Assembly: GCA_965153455.1 (NCBI GenBank)
Contig: OZ234503.1
Coordinates: 2,728,001-2,792,000, forward strand
DNA: 64,000 nucleotides
Source: Sphagnum compactum
Lineage: Eukaryota; Bryophyta; Sphagnopsida; Sphagnales
Direction of reading: 5' to 3'
The position numbers were made by a program, and so were the translations under genes. Shown piece by piece: positions 1-12,055 of this stretch. Within the stretch, counting starts at the first letter, position 1. Each line of letters starts with the position of its first letter. Below the pieces are notes generated by a model that was given only the letters and a program-made list of their open reading frames with translations, did not search any database and was not told the DNA's origin.

Positions 1-916
1 TATGCACCAAAAGTGTTCCAATTATGCATTAACCAACTTGTTTGGTTTGTGCAGGTCCGTGTGAATAATTGACCCACTTGTCATTCATCCTAATCCCCAT
101 CTTGGAACTCCACCATGCCCCTCTTACCCTTGAAGCACTACAAGCTAAAAAACATACCCCAACTATTTTTTCCATTGTTTTCACCTTTAGATTTGCATTT
201 GAGTCTTTCAAGGAGTTTGGGGTGCATTAGGTTCAATGGTTAAAGATTTGTTCCTTAAACATGGAGGTGAAAGAAGGTGAAAGGTTCAAACTTTCACAAT
301 TGCACCTTAAGTTCTGGTTTAGGTTTTTAATTTAAGCTAAATGACCTAGGTGAAGGTTCTTAAGTGCCTAATTTTGGTTTGAAATTAATTATTAATGAAT
401 TAATTATTGATGTTTAACTATTAATGAATTTATTATTAATGATTTAATTAATATTAAATTTGATTAACTATTGATGAATTCAATTAATTATTAATGAATT
501 TCCATGTCCGTAACAATTGGTCCTTGTTTAAGAAAAGGATGGACATTTTCACAATGATATATTTGTCCAATTTCATTGAAAATTTAGTGAAACACATAAT
601 GAACTTGGATGCATATTGGTGAACTGACATTTGGTGTCACATCGTTATCTTTTTTTTATAAAATATTCTTGGCACACTTGCACTATAATTAAGGTTTATT
701 GAAAAGTTCAATTGTATTATGATTTAAAATATTCATTGTCTTCAGCATTTTATCTAGTTATTTTTTAAGCATTTGAAAATACAAATTATTAATTTAATTA
801 TTATCAAGGTTGCCCACGTACTATGATGTTGAAGTAAAATATGACCATTAAAAAGATTTATCTTAATGAAAGGAAATAAATAACATGAAAAACACATATA
901 TTGATGTAAAAACATT
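1..916. other. AT-rich intergenic spacer
   Basis: No reading frame in this stretch resembles a known protein. It is AT-rich, with runs of attaatta-type sequence between about 380 and 510. A tRNA-like Pol III box pair lies at 228-292 and is listed separately. I see nothing else that I can name. Confidence 0.6.
226..305 (+). repeat. tRNA-like SINE head (possible)
   Basis: An A-box-like TAGGTTCAATGGTTA (228-242) is followed about 40 bases later by a B-box-like AGGTTCAAACT (282-292). This is the arrangement of a tRNA-derived SINE promoter. Similar pairs on the minus strand lie near 13.3, 44.2 and 56.1 kb. No complete tRNA cloverleaf can be drawn, so it is not a functional tRNA gene. The 3' end of the element is not defined. 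Confidence 0.35.
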
Positions 917-1051
917 CAGTACAACAAAATGTGTCCTTGTACACCAAGTGTTTTCATTTGGTCCCACTAAACGGGACCTAGTGGGGATGTAGTGAATTCA
1001 TCAATTCACTAAACGGGAACTACTAAACTACACCCACATTTTGTAGTAGTG
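917..1051. mobile_element. CACTA-type MITE, copy 1
   Basis: A 135-bp non-autonomous element. Its left end reads CAGTACAACAAAATGTGTCC (first bases diverged from CACTA) and its right end is the complement of CACTACTACAAAATGTGG. It is flanked by a 3-bp target duplication, ATT (914-916 and 1052-1054), as expected for the CACTA (En/Spm) superfamily. It has no coding capacity. The interior carries AGTGAATTCA..TCAATTCACT, a spaced form of the 12-bp palindrome found in the other three copies (45.7, 47.6 and 48.3 kb). Confidence 0.8.
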
Positions 1052-2900
1052 ATTAAACAAAATTACCCTAGCTAGGGAAGCTTAGGCTTAAGTAAAACAA
1101 CATCTTTTACGAAATTACGCATGAAAAGACACACCATTAATTGATTTTTTCTCTCAAAAATATATTTGACTTTTTCTTTTTATTTTTTGTTTCTTGTAGT
1201 CATCTCCTTTCCTTCAAAGTCATCTTGAGCTATCTTCTCTATGTCTCTCAACTTCTTGGACAACAATTTTATTTTGTTTTCAAAATTGTATATAAAAGAA
1301 GAGCTTTCGGGTAAATCACGAACTAAACAAAAGTTGAAACTGTCTTCAATACAAGTCAATTCATGAAGCATTATTTGGTAAAAAAGAATTTATTTGTAAG
1401 TTATTGCATGCACATGTGGAATAAAGGTTCTTCTTGGAAGATGTTTCATTACATCACCTTATGAAGCCTCCTATGAAGTGGTAAAATATATAGTACATAA
1501 AGGAAAAACAAAACAAAAATGATTGTTTTAAATGGAATTGTCTCTCGTCTTCCAAAGCTCACATTGCCAAGATATTTGCAATTAAACACATTTAGGATAC
1601 ATGTAGTCATTCCCATGGTACCTTGTATATGAGTATCTTACTTAAATAGTGGAAATGTGTAAACCATATATGTGAAAAACAAAATCAAGATCAATGTACC
1701 AAATATTTTTGTTTTGATCTATTTGTTGTTGGTCATGTCCATCTTCTTTTGTGTGGTCTTTTTATTGGGACATTGTTTGACATAGTTGAAGTGGTGAAGA
1801 GAGTATCCAACATTGAATTTGCAAAACCTCTTAATTTAGAAAGGAAGAACGGATTGATAATTTTCTACACAATTTCAGTAGACACTAATACTCGGTGACA
1901 ATGTGATGTGATGGAAAGTATTTTGAATCATAAATCATAATAGCCAAAATCTAGTAAAAAATTTGCTGAAAACTAAATATGATATCATACACATATATTG
2001 GCCTAATTGAAAATTAAAAGGGGAAATAATTTAAAGTCATGATCGATTGCTTCACAAAACTAGTAGTTTAGGTTATAGATGGTGGAAGAATTTTGAGATT
2101 TATAATAATGTGCATGTCATTGCATATATACTCATGTTGAATTTTTACACCAAAATTGAACACACATCTTGATATGTTTTCTTATGTTAGTGACCGTGGG
2201 TGGTACCATTAGGAATTATCTCAAAGAATGGTTAAAAATTTAAAAATAGCCAAATCATTTTCATGGGCTTTGACTTTAAATGTTTTCACAATTATAAATT
2301 ATTTTTTTCTTATGTTTATCAATTCTATGCACTAATATTTGGCTTGAAGTTTACTTTGAAAGAAAAAAATTCGAAAAATGTTGAAAATTTGTATTCTTCA
2401 TTAAATGGCCTTTTCAAAAATTGATACCCTTAATTTTGAAAATTCATAATTAAATTATATTTATTCAAATAATTGTGTAATAAAAACTTAAAAATAGAAT
2501 GATTTCCAAATTATCTTAAAATAAAATTTCTAAGAAAATTCTCAAATCATATTTTGAATTTGTGTTTCTCAATTTTTTTTCTAAATGCAATGATTAGGAA
2601 CATCGAAATACACAATATTTTTGAAATTGTCATTACTTAATGATTTATGTGACTAAATAGTTCTAAATGCAATTGAAATAAACAACACTTGTTTTTGGAT
2701 CTAATTGAAAAGGACACACTGTGTTGTAATGTAAATGCCACCATAAGTTTTTGTTCTTTCAATTTGATTTTTTTTTTTCGTCATTACTAAAAATCACACA
2801 ATCCCTTGCCATGCAATTTGTCGCATCTATTTGTTTGCGTGACAATCATATGTCAACTAAAAACCAATTTGTAGCCAATTTAATTAAAATCTTAAACATT
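1052..2900. other. AT-rich spacer, no gene seen
   Basis: Long AT-rich tract. The only open frame of note (1180-1371, minus, 63 codons) has no recognisable motif. I see no gene and no element with defined ends. Confidence 0.55.
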
Positions 2901-5043
2901 GTATAATTTATAAAATGCTTAAAACACGGGCCACGAACCCCAAGTTTGGGCAAAAGATAAGGTGAGGTGCAAGTTTTTTTTCATTTGTTTCAAAAATGCA
3001 CAAAAGAGCCCAGAGATGATATTCACTTGACATTTAGGGAGATGATGCATGAAATTTTCTACAGTTCCAGGGTGTGAGATGGAGGTTTTTGCAACCTTAA
3101 ATAAGTTCAGTGTGAGAGAGAAACTCATGAGAGGTTTTTCGGAAGCTGAATAAAAGCTAAGCATGAGCATAAGAATGAAAGAGAAGCACCTGAAAGGTTT
3201 TCAAAAGCTAAAAAAAGCCAAACGTGAGAAAGAAACACATAAATGTGAAAGTTCTAGGTGTGAAGTTCTTGGCATGGGAGAAGTTGAAAGTTTGAGGAAA
3301 GAAACTCCAAACTGAGGAGAGGTTTTCAGCAAGAGACACAAGGTTTTTGGCGGAGGAATTCAACATTTCCAGATTCAACATTTTAAGAGGAAAGCCTGAA
3401 TCGTGGAATACTTTGAAGGTGTTGAAAGCATGCATAACAAAGGAAAAGGGTGGTGAAAGGGTTGTGTTAACAAAGTGATGAGGTTCTAACATGCCTCATA
3501 AGGCAACAAATGATCATGCAGTGTGAAAATATACTCAAAAGGTGACAATCTCTAACGAATGTTACAACAAGCCCCTCATTCCACTCCTCTCCTAGCCAGT
3601 AATCACCATGACAACCATGTTCTATTGTAAATAGATGAACAATTTTGGTTTTCTGGATTCAAAATGTTTCATCAAGCTCCTTCATTATTCATTGCTAACT
3701 ATATTACGCACCTTGCATGTGTTCACAAACAGTTGGAATAGCTTCTTGAGCAATTTGAACTTCGATTTGACCAGAAGGAATTGCAGTGCCCCTTATGAAC
3801 TTGCAAATGGTCCTGCACCGCATAGCCCTCTGCTGGATCCACAGATATCAACGCAAGAGTGGACAACATATCTTGTGTTAACTGAAGAGGCTGTTAGTGG
3901 CAAATATACTCTCCACCTATGACTCATATAGGGGCATTTGACAAGCTCACCAGGGGTAATGGAATGGTCCTTTTTGATCCAGTATAGGAATCACTAGGTG
4001 ACAATTGTTCTGCTCCTCTGTGAGTAGACATACTGTGCCAAAGCAGATGGAAACTCAAGTTTACATGGAAAGCAAATCAGAAATACCAATTGTCAAGTTG
4101 AGAGTTGCAGAAGTGAGAACATAGCACAACAGGGAATAATAGCGGAAGATTGCTAATTCAAAGGATCAACAGAACTCTCCTCAAAATGAAGCATTAAAGC
4201 AAACAGACCAGAACTTTGTGCATTGCATGTTCCAAACTCACTAGCTTTCTTACCTTCCAAATGCAGTAGAGGTTTGACTACGTAGGACAAGACACTGTAT
4301 ACAGTATCCACCATTCAACAGTTGTGAGTGGGGAGGGAGGCTGCAGCCAAGCATTCACATGAAACAAACAGTTGTGATATTGATTTAGTGATAAAACCCC
4401 TAAGACATGCTCAAGCTGAAGGAAGGAGGACTATATTCACACCCAAGGAAAATTCAACCTTGTAAAGAAAATTCAAACACTCAGCACAGGAGCAACCAGA
4501 CTTGCCCCACAAACAAAAATTGGGCTTGGGGTGGGTGAATCCAGAAACTAGGAAAGTGAAAAGAAGACTAAAAGGAAAAGCTCTTCAAGCATAATTGTTC
4601 ACAGACAAAACTGAACCACAACCCTATAGCTGTACACAGGAGGAACCTGTAAAACTGAACACCTCTTACCTAGCAAAGAAGAGGGAACTGAGCCAAAAGC
4701 CTAGTAGAATTTGAATAGTCTGGCCCAAACTTAATTTGGCTCTAGACAATAGTAGCATCTACACATTTAAATGTTGCTGAGCTTCTTGACCTTGGCTAAA
4801 ACCCTTTTCAGCTGCTGCCTTTTGACAGCTTTTCCTTCAACTCTCCAGCAGAGAGTGAGGTCACAACTTGTTTGCACAGTGATAGGTTGTAGTACATACC
4901 AGGATCCCTCAGACATGCACTGAGAATCATTCAATAAACCTGTGACCTCATCTGCATCAAGCTTAGATTGAGTGAAGTGAAATATGGTGTGAGAATATCA
5001 CTCCTGTAAGAAGATCTAGAGTGGAGAAGGAAGGTACATAGGG
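2901..5043. other. GC-balanced stretch 3' of the polygalacturonase-like gene, no recognised gene
   Basis: Base composition rises here to near that of the neighbouring gene. Two diverged tandem units of about 63 bp (roughly 3115-3250, theme gagaggtttt-aagct) are visible. A plus-strand frame at 3635-3922 (95 codons) matches nothing I know and has no clear start context. The stretch may be transcribed as a long 3' region of the minus-strand gene, or may be old repeat DNA. I cannot decide from sequence alone. Confidence 0.4.
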
Positions 5044-5510
5044 GCTGATAATAGGTTCTCTGCATTAAAACTCTGAGGAGTGGGACAAAGTTAGACAAGG
5101 CATCAGGAAATCAGTAATTATTTAAAGGGAAGGCTGGAGAGGGGAAACTTCTCGAGGGGGGTCATATACTGCTAATGAAATATCAAAAGAGGGCAGGGAG
5201 GCTGATTATCAGCTCTCTGCAAAGCTCTGACGAGTGGGACAAAGTTAGACAAGGCATAAGGAAATCAGCAACATTTAAAGGGAAGGCTGGAGAGTGGAAA
5301 CTTCTCAAGGAGGGGGTCACATACTGCTAATGAAATATCAAAAGAGGGCAGGGAGGCTGATTATCAGCTCTCTGCAAAGCTCTGACAAGTGGGACAAAGT
5401 TAGACAAGGCATAAGGAAATCAGCGACATTTAAAGGGAAGGCTGGAGAGTGGAAACTTCTCAAGGAGGGGGTCGCATACTGCTAATGAAATATCAAAAGA
5501 GGGCAGGGAT
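5044..5510. repeat. Tandem repeat, three copies of a ~155-bp unit
   Basis: Three head-to-tail copies begin at 5044, 5201 and 5356 (spacings 157 and 155 bp), each opening with a GCTGAT- sequence. Copies 2 and 3 are nearly identical; copy 1 is more diverged. A weak fourth copy may start near 5659. The array lies about 270 bp past the stop codon of the minus-strand polygalacturonase-like gene, so it could fall in its 3' untranslated region. The period is not a multiple of 3 and no protein is implied. Confidence 0.9.
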
Positions 5511-5778
5511 TCCTTTTGAGAGGGTGGAGAAAGGCTATCCATGAGTTGTCTTGCACTAGACTGCATGTGAGATGGACACCTGGTGAACCACTGCTATGAA
5601 AATCTCAAAATAGAGCATTGAGAAATTATTGACTGAGAAAGAGCTCCAGAGAGGCTGGTTACAGGCTTTCGGCATCTTAACTTGTTTAAGATCAAATATG
5701 CTAGAAGTACCACAGAATTGAGAGTCTGGAAAAAGGCCAGAGACATAGAATGGAAATTGACACAACTCACGACTCCAC

Positions 5779-8700
5779 TCATGTTCTACTTGATGAGAGC
5801 TTATGATCTTGAAGCTCAGGGCATGGTTTAGGTAGAACAAAGGAGGAAGACCCTGCTACTTCTGAGCAGTTCCAACAAGGCCTTCCTGGAACCACATCAA
5901 GAGCAATGTTGATGAGGCAAATGTGTTGGAAAGGGGCCTCCTGTAAGCCCAGTAGCTCACCTGCCTGCATGATATTTTCACCAACAACATTCTGTATCCA
6001 TATCCTTTCCACAACAGGGTAGGCCTGGGGATTCCACTTGTCATCTGGATGCTCTCCAGAAAATCCTGAAAATACAATGGCCTTCTCTGTGTTGAACATC
6101 TGAATGTTTGATATTGAAACATTTGCTATGTAGCCTCCACGGCCTGTTGTTGTCTTCATCCGGATGCCTGACTTGGAATTACATATTACCACATCTTCTA
6201 CCTGCAACCCTGCAAGAGGTTACTCCCTGGATCTTTGCAAGAACAATCACAAGAACATGAAGTATACCTAAATAGACAATCAAAATTTATCTGATATCAG
6301 TGGACTGCAAGCCATGCGACTTTTCTGGTTACAACAAAAAGAACAATAAAAACACTAAACCACATTTTCAGAAAAAGTGTTGAAACTCTTGCTTTCATGT
6401 CAGATGACAGAACTGTTGGCAAACCAGAGACATTAGAAGACACTTCTGAGTGGTTGACAAAATCAGACATGGTGAATGCCAACCTTAATATTTGAGACTC
6501 CACCAGACATTTCACTTCCAATAGCAAACCCAGCACCAGTTGGAGCTGATGAGAACACATGTCGAATCCAAATGTTGGAGCTTGGCCACTTGTATGCCAT
6601 TCCATATTCATCCCATCCACTTTTTATGGAGAGAGCATCACCACCTGTGCTGATATTGCAGTCCTCAATACAAACATTTGTGCAAGAATCTGTCACGCAC
6701 ATTTTGGTCATCAGAATCTGACAAACCTATTGTTAGTGTATACAAACATGAGAGCATGACAGTCCTGTCACTTATCAAAGCTCCGTATGATGATTGGAGT
6801 AGCTGAGAACCGAGAATGAGCCACAGCAAAGAAAGAATTCTGCTTTCTTCAGATTGTGCCAACAGAAAACTTTTGAGTATCAAACAAACAAGATAAAAGA
6901 TATTATATCTCCTACTTGCAAGAACCTGTGGTCTCTCAATGTCTTTCTGACACCCAAGATACATACCAGTAACAACACCATCTGTGTTTGGGGAGTCCCC
7001 TGGAGCCCATATAGTCAAATTTCTAATGGTGAGATTGCTGGAGACACATCCAATCACCAAGTAACATGTATCAGGAGACACAAGCACTCATACTTAATGG
7101 GAGGACTCTTACAAAAGCAGCAAAGTGATTATATTTAAGGTAGAACGAGCTCAATAGATGAAGGAAATGTCCAAGATAGAATCTGATCCAATGTCTATCA
7201 GTTCAAGAAATCTGGGAGAAAATTCACATAGTGACAGATAAGTGTGTGTTGAAATCTTCAAGTAGAGTAAAGAAGCAATCACAGACACAAGGATTCAGAA
7301 GAATAGACATTGAGGCAGCTTGAAGTCACACTACCTGCAATAGACTGGATGTAGTGTCCAGAATGGGGAATTCAGGAAAGTGAGGTTCGAAATAAGGATG
7401 TTTGTGGAGTTTATCAGTTCCACCAAGTGGCCACGTGTATAGTCCAATGTTTGATTGTGCAACATGTCCCACCACACCCATCCCTGCCCGTCAATGGTCC
7501 CATTTTCACCTGTGAATGCAGGGCAACAGAAGGCAAAACTGAGCCCCATCCATACCGCAGCCCACCGCAAAATCCCCAAATGTGTTAGTTGCAGTCATCC
7601 ATGCCACCTTGAATTTCCAAATTTGTCAGATAAGGCCTCATTTGATCACTTGTTTCTCCTTGTTTAAAAAGCAAGAGTCCACAAAAGATTGAATTGCTCT
7701 TGTCAGTCCACTTCACCATGGATATTTCTCTTAGCGGTTATCTACAACACCTTCAGCTCAATGCTTCTTGGGTGTGTGCTTATTTGCATAATGTCAACTG
7801 GCAAGTTTGCCACATACAAATGTCCCTTCCAAATACTCTACCCTCCTTTACTAGGTCCATCATCTGTTGCTCCTCTTGCTTACTGCAATATTATTACCTT
7901 CAGAGACTAAACACATTGCCAGTGAATGTCAATGCCATCAACATCAGGTTTGACACTAGTAAGTGAGGTTTTCAGAACAGAGTTCGAGATTGCCCTGATC
8001 AGCATGGTATAGCAAGGGTGATTGAGTGAAGGCTGCGGCACCCTCTATCACAAGCAACAAAAAGAGTACCATGCCTACGACAATGCCACTGTAAAATCTA
8101 GTTACATGCTCAAATCTGATGATATGGAAAGGCAAGCAGTCAATACACCACTGGATCAGCTTGCTGACTTATGTCACCTGTGATAACAACATCTGAAAGG
8201 TTCTCTCCATGGATAACACTATTATGTCGTCCTCCTGGAAGCTCACAGCCCCGACCATATGAAGGCAAACTGTCAATGATGGGAAATGTCTGTGGGTCCT
8301 GACATGTCAAAAACATTGAGCAAGAGTCAGGCACTATGAAACTTCCATACAGATCTTCGTAAAACATATCCAAGTGATAAAACAAACACTTCTACTGAAA
8401 GGCACATGTGAAATGCTCCACATGAAGGCACAAGCTCACATAACTAAGGAAGTTCAACAGTTTCCCCTCAATAGTGACACATTTGGAAATGCTACATCAC
8501 TGGATTTGCCTGAGCTCATCCTTAAGAGTTCAAAGTCCTTCACTCTTTAAAAAAGATAATTTGGGGAGCAGAAAAGCTACAAGTCTGCAAACAACAATCT
8601 GCTAACAGATATGAATGTAGCAGTTACAAAGAAAGCAAGCCTCATTGAACTATTATTCCCAGAAACAAGTTTCAGAAACAATTAGTGTGATGCTCGCATG

Positions 8701-9824
8701 GGAAGCTGAATGTACAGACTGTCTAGCAACATTAAACAAACCATCAACAACTCCCCAACACTGAAAGAAATACTGGTAAAAGGTGCAACATACATACCTG
8801 AGATGCTAGAATTGTAGCTCCGTGATCCAAGTACAAAGTAAGATGGCTGATTAGACTGATGCTACCTGTAAGCCACCGCCCTTGAGGGATGTACAGCTGT
8901 GCTCCTCCCTTGTCAGCAAAAGTACGGAGATAGAAGATTGCATTCTCAAAAGCATGAGTGTTCAGGAACTTGCCATCACCAACAGCACCAAATTCTGTGA
9001 TAGACACAGTGTGTGGCCGGGCATCTCTGGCCCTTACACCCAGTGTACAACTTTCCTACACCGGACAACATGGATGCAATTAGCCTAAAGGGAGAAATGG
9101 TGCATTTAGTAGTCGATAGCAACACTGTAAAGACTCTCTCAATGACTTATCTGCTTAGCATGTGCCAGACATAAAACCTTCCTTCAGTGCACAAAGAATT
9201 GCCAACATAGGAGGAACCAGACATGTTTCAGCCAAATCTTCTGATTGAGAACATAAGCATCATTCACACACAGGTCTAAGCCTCTGTGCCAGACCTCCCC
9301 TGCTGAAAATTCCCCACTGTGAAGATGTTGAAAAGTGAGGAATTGTGAGGGAAAACCTTTCTGCCAGGTTTCTGCCATGTTCCAGATGCCTCTGAGAGTC
9401 AAAACTACAGCACTTCTCAAGATGAGTTCTCCAAATGGATATATCTCTGAGATCCTCACAACTCCATCTGCACCTACAAGTGCCTGAATTTTAATTGCAA
9501 GACATGCTCTGTGTTTTTTTTCTAGCATGAAATTTTATCGCTCTTGCTCTCAGATTGGTCTCAGAATGAACTTTCATAGGAATGTGCAGTTACTAAGCTT
9601 TTTTATTGGGTTTTCTGGACCAACACAGGAACAGGATGTTGAGCCAGAATACTTACATTAGTGATGTCAAAGATATCGTCCTTGCAATCTGAGTCAATGA
9701 TAAGATCCGTTAAGCTATCCTCTGAAGTATGTCCATTCTGCTGTCCAGTCACAAGGTTCAGGCAGCTAAGGAGCAGCAGCACAGAGAGCAAGAAAACCTG
9801 GGGCACTGGGTTACTACCCCTCAT
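5779..9824 (-). CDS. Polygalacturonase-like protein (glycoside hydrolase family 28), seven exons
   Basis: GH28 enzymes act on pectic galacturonan in the cell wall. Exons on the minus strand: 9824-9657, 9055-8798, 8298-8178, 7509-7335, 7037-6967, 6689-6484 and 6201-5779. All introns are GT..AG, phases agree, and the product is 473 residues, normal for the family. The N-terminus is a hydrophobic signal peptide ending near LNLVTG. The fold is marked by TEFGAVGDG, LPSYGRG, DGQG.VWW, NTDG (258-261), KSGWDEYG (287-294), GSEMSGG (322-328) and RMK (347-349). An in-frame ATG at 9905 would add 27 residues and could make a membrane-anchored form. A possible 5' intron acceptor (gtgtctgtgcag) just inside that extension favours the ATG at 9824. 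Oddities: the GDD catalytic pair is G-G-D (280-282), and the GHG motif is replaced by GSEMSGG, which I recall as usual in one plant PG-like clade. Hydrolytic activity is therefore uncertain. Family assignment is secure; exact start and substrate are not. Confidence 0.93.
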
Positions 9825-10867
9825 CTCCAACCTTCCTCCTCCTTGATGAAAAAGGGATCTCTTCCTAACATACGGGATGTTTCTCCCCACTCTCTGCACA
9901 GACACCCACCTCTCCTCAATGGCTACCTGCGCACGGATTTTCTGTGCCTTGTTTACTTGCGATTGCAGTTTCTGAGGTTAGAGGATCAAAGTTACGATAC
10001 ATAGACTGCGTGCCTCCGGTCAGAAAAATGAGCGAAGAGAATGAGAAAGGGGACAGAGGAGCCAACTGCAAGCCCGTTGTTCTTTTTCCTCTACTGCAGG
10101 AGAATACAGGCTTGAAGGAAGGCTTGTGGACCAGATCCGGCAGCAACTGTCCTTTCAATACAGTGCACCCGATCAGCCTGGAGATGAGGACCTCCTTGCA
10201 ATCCTGAAAGAAAACAAAAGAAAAATCCGGCAGAAGAACTCTAGAACTCTTCACTCCCGAAAAACAAAAACAAAAACAAAAAACAGAACTAGGATTTTCC
10301 GCCAAAGTCCGATCCAGGCGCAAAAAGCACCAAATCTCTGATTACGAATAACCTCTTACTTCAACAAGCCTATCTGTAGTGGTGGTGGTGGTGGTGGTGG
10401 TAGTAGTTCTTCTATTACAGCCGAACGTTTCGTAACGCTGTTATAGTGTTCGCAAGAGAGGGAAAAAAAAACAACTCCCTTACGAGACCGAAGAAAGTAT
10501 TATAACACTGTAACCAGCAACAATAGAACAAGAAGAGAAGGAGTGGCACATGGAAGAGAAATGTTCCAGGAGCTGATCTCCGCGCTGTTGGCAAGAGAAT
10601 CCCAGATATTAAGACAAGGAAATAGGGGAAGGCAAAACAAAACAAAACAAAACCAAACCAAACCAAACCTCTCTATTACAGACTACCGCTTCTTCTCCTC
10701 CTCTGCTGGCAGGCTGGCTTGGCTGGCTCCTCCTGCTCATCCAGCTGTTGATGGCACGGCAGAAGAACCGAATGGCAGCGGGACAGAAGAGGAGCAGCAG
10801 CATCAGAACGACAGGAACAGCAGCAACAGGAGCAACAACAGCAGAAGCAGCAGATCTCATAAGAGAT
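9825..10867. other. Upstream/leader region of the polygalacturonase-like gene
   Basis: This lies 5' of the minus-strand gene. On the minus strand a potential donor (GCGCAG|gtagcc, near 9930) and acceptor (near 9893) suggest a short intron in the leader, or an extra 5' exon continuing the frame at 9916-10323. Simple repeats include (GGT)n at about 10380-10401 and AAAAC-type runs near 10640. Open frames on both strands here are low-complexity and carry no domain. Confidence 0.4.
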
Positions 10868-11060
10868 TGGCCCGACATCATCCATCATTCATTCCCACTT
10901 CATCGGACATCATCCATCTCTCCTGGTGAGAATCATCGGAGATCATCCATCAGTCATCGTAAGATCAACGGATATCATCCATCATTCATTCTGACGTCAT
11001 CATTCATTCATCGGAGATCATCTGACAATCATCGGAGATCATCCATCATTCCTCCGCAAA
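10868..11060. repeat. Diverged ATCATC-rich tandem array upstream of the polygalacturonase-like gene
   Basis: Units built on ATCATCGGAGATCATCCATC recur with variation about every 25-60 bp. A perfect TGACGTCA palindrome at 10992-10999 sits inside the array. The array is about 1 kb upstream of the likely start of the minus-strand gene. Confidence 0.7.
10992..10999. promoter_or_regulatory. TGACGTCA bZIP-type site
   Basis: A perfect 8-bp palindrome of the kind bound by plant TGA/HY5-type bZIP factors. It is seen in sequence only; a single 8-mer in a repeat array can arise by chance. Confidence 0.3.
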
Positions 11061-11840
11061 GTATGGGTTTTCCTTCGTCAGCTTTTTTTTTTTTGGTTCC
11101 TCTTTTTCTTTCTTTTTTTTCGAAAGTTCTTTTTCTGCCTCCTCTAAAAACCAACACTTAAATTTTCAATTACTTTTTATAAAAATTTATCTCGGAGATT
11201 TTTTTTTAAAACATTTCCTTGGAAAAAGGATTAAGAGAATTTCCTGTTGAAATTCTGTTGAAATTCTGGAAAATTGAATTTTAAATAGTCAAGCCCTTTG
11301 TTCTGAAATAAATAAATAAATAAATAAGTATTCGACGAAGAGATGTCATACTATGTCAAGGCCAGCAAAATGTTTTTTTTTTTTTTTTTTTCTAAAACAA
11401 ATCTGCATTTTAAAACCTCAACAGATATTATTACTACTTGCTTAACATTTGATTATTTATAATGAAATTTACAAAGAAATCATGCCTTGTAATTATGTCA
11501 CACATATTGAAAAAGATAATTAGTTCCAAAAATAAGAATTCACATGAAAATTATTGGAGATATATATATATATATGGACTGGAACATATAATGCTACTGC
11601 CTACATACTGAAGTTATCTTGCAAGTCACCCTGTTTTTGGGCCCTATTTTGACCCTCTGATCCCCCCCCTTTTCATCCTCAATTTGAGTGTAGCTGGAAA
11701 ATGAGCAAAGATTTGCAGGATTTGATTTCTGACAAGACTCTATTTGATGAAGGTTGTGAATGCAAAAACTGGGCATGAAAAAACTCAAGACCTGAGAGTG
11801 AAAGTTCTGTGAGGGTCAATTTAATTTAGGTGAGGAAAAC
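11061..11840. other. AT-rich spacer with simple repeats
   Basis: Contains (AAAT)n near 11315, a long T-run near 11370 and (TA)n near 11560. No gene seen. Confidence 0.6.
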
Positions 11841-11904
11841 AGTTTGGTCGTCCCCCCCCCCGCTCCTCCTGTGTACTCCTGGAGTCCTTTACGTCCCGAC
11901 TTTT

Positions 11905-12055
11905 GATTTCATCCCGAGTTTCACGCGGCACATAAAAACCGGTGCTCAGTAATATTCCCAGTTCTAGCTACTTCACGAATTCATCCCCAGTTTCCCGCGG
12001 CAAATTTTTTTAAAAAACCGAGGCCCAGTAGTATTCCCAGTTCTAGGTACTATCC
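11905..12055. repeat. GC-rich ~70-bp tandem duplication
   Basis: Two diverged head-to-tail copies (about 11911-11980 and 11981-12050) share the themes TTCATCCCNAGTTTC, CGCGGCA and TATTCCCAGTTCTAG. They stand out as GC-rich in AT-rich surroundings. The second copy contains TTTCCCGC, which matches the E2F consensus; the first has TTTCACGC at the same place. No adjacent gene is recognised. The minus-strand frame at 12107-12499 is interrupted by homopolymers and matches nothing I know. Confidence 0.7.

Noticed and set aside
3635-3922. 95-codon plus-strand frame
   Set aside because: No recognisable motif and no homology that I can recall; left as unassigned sequence.
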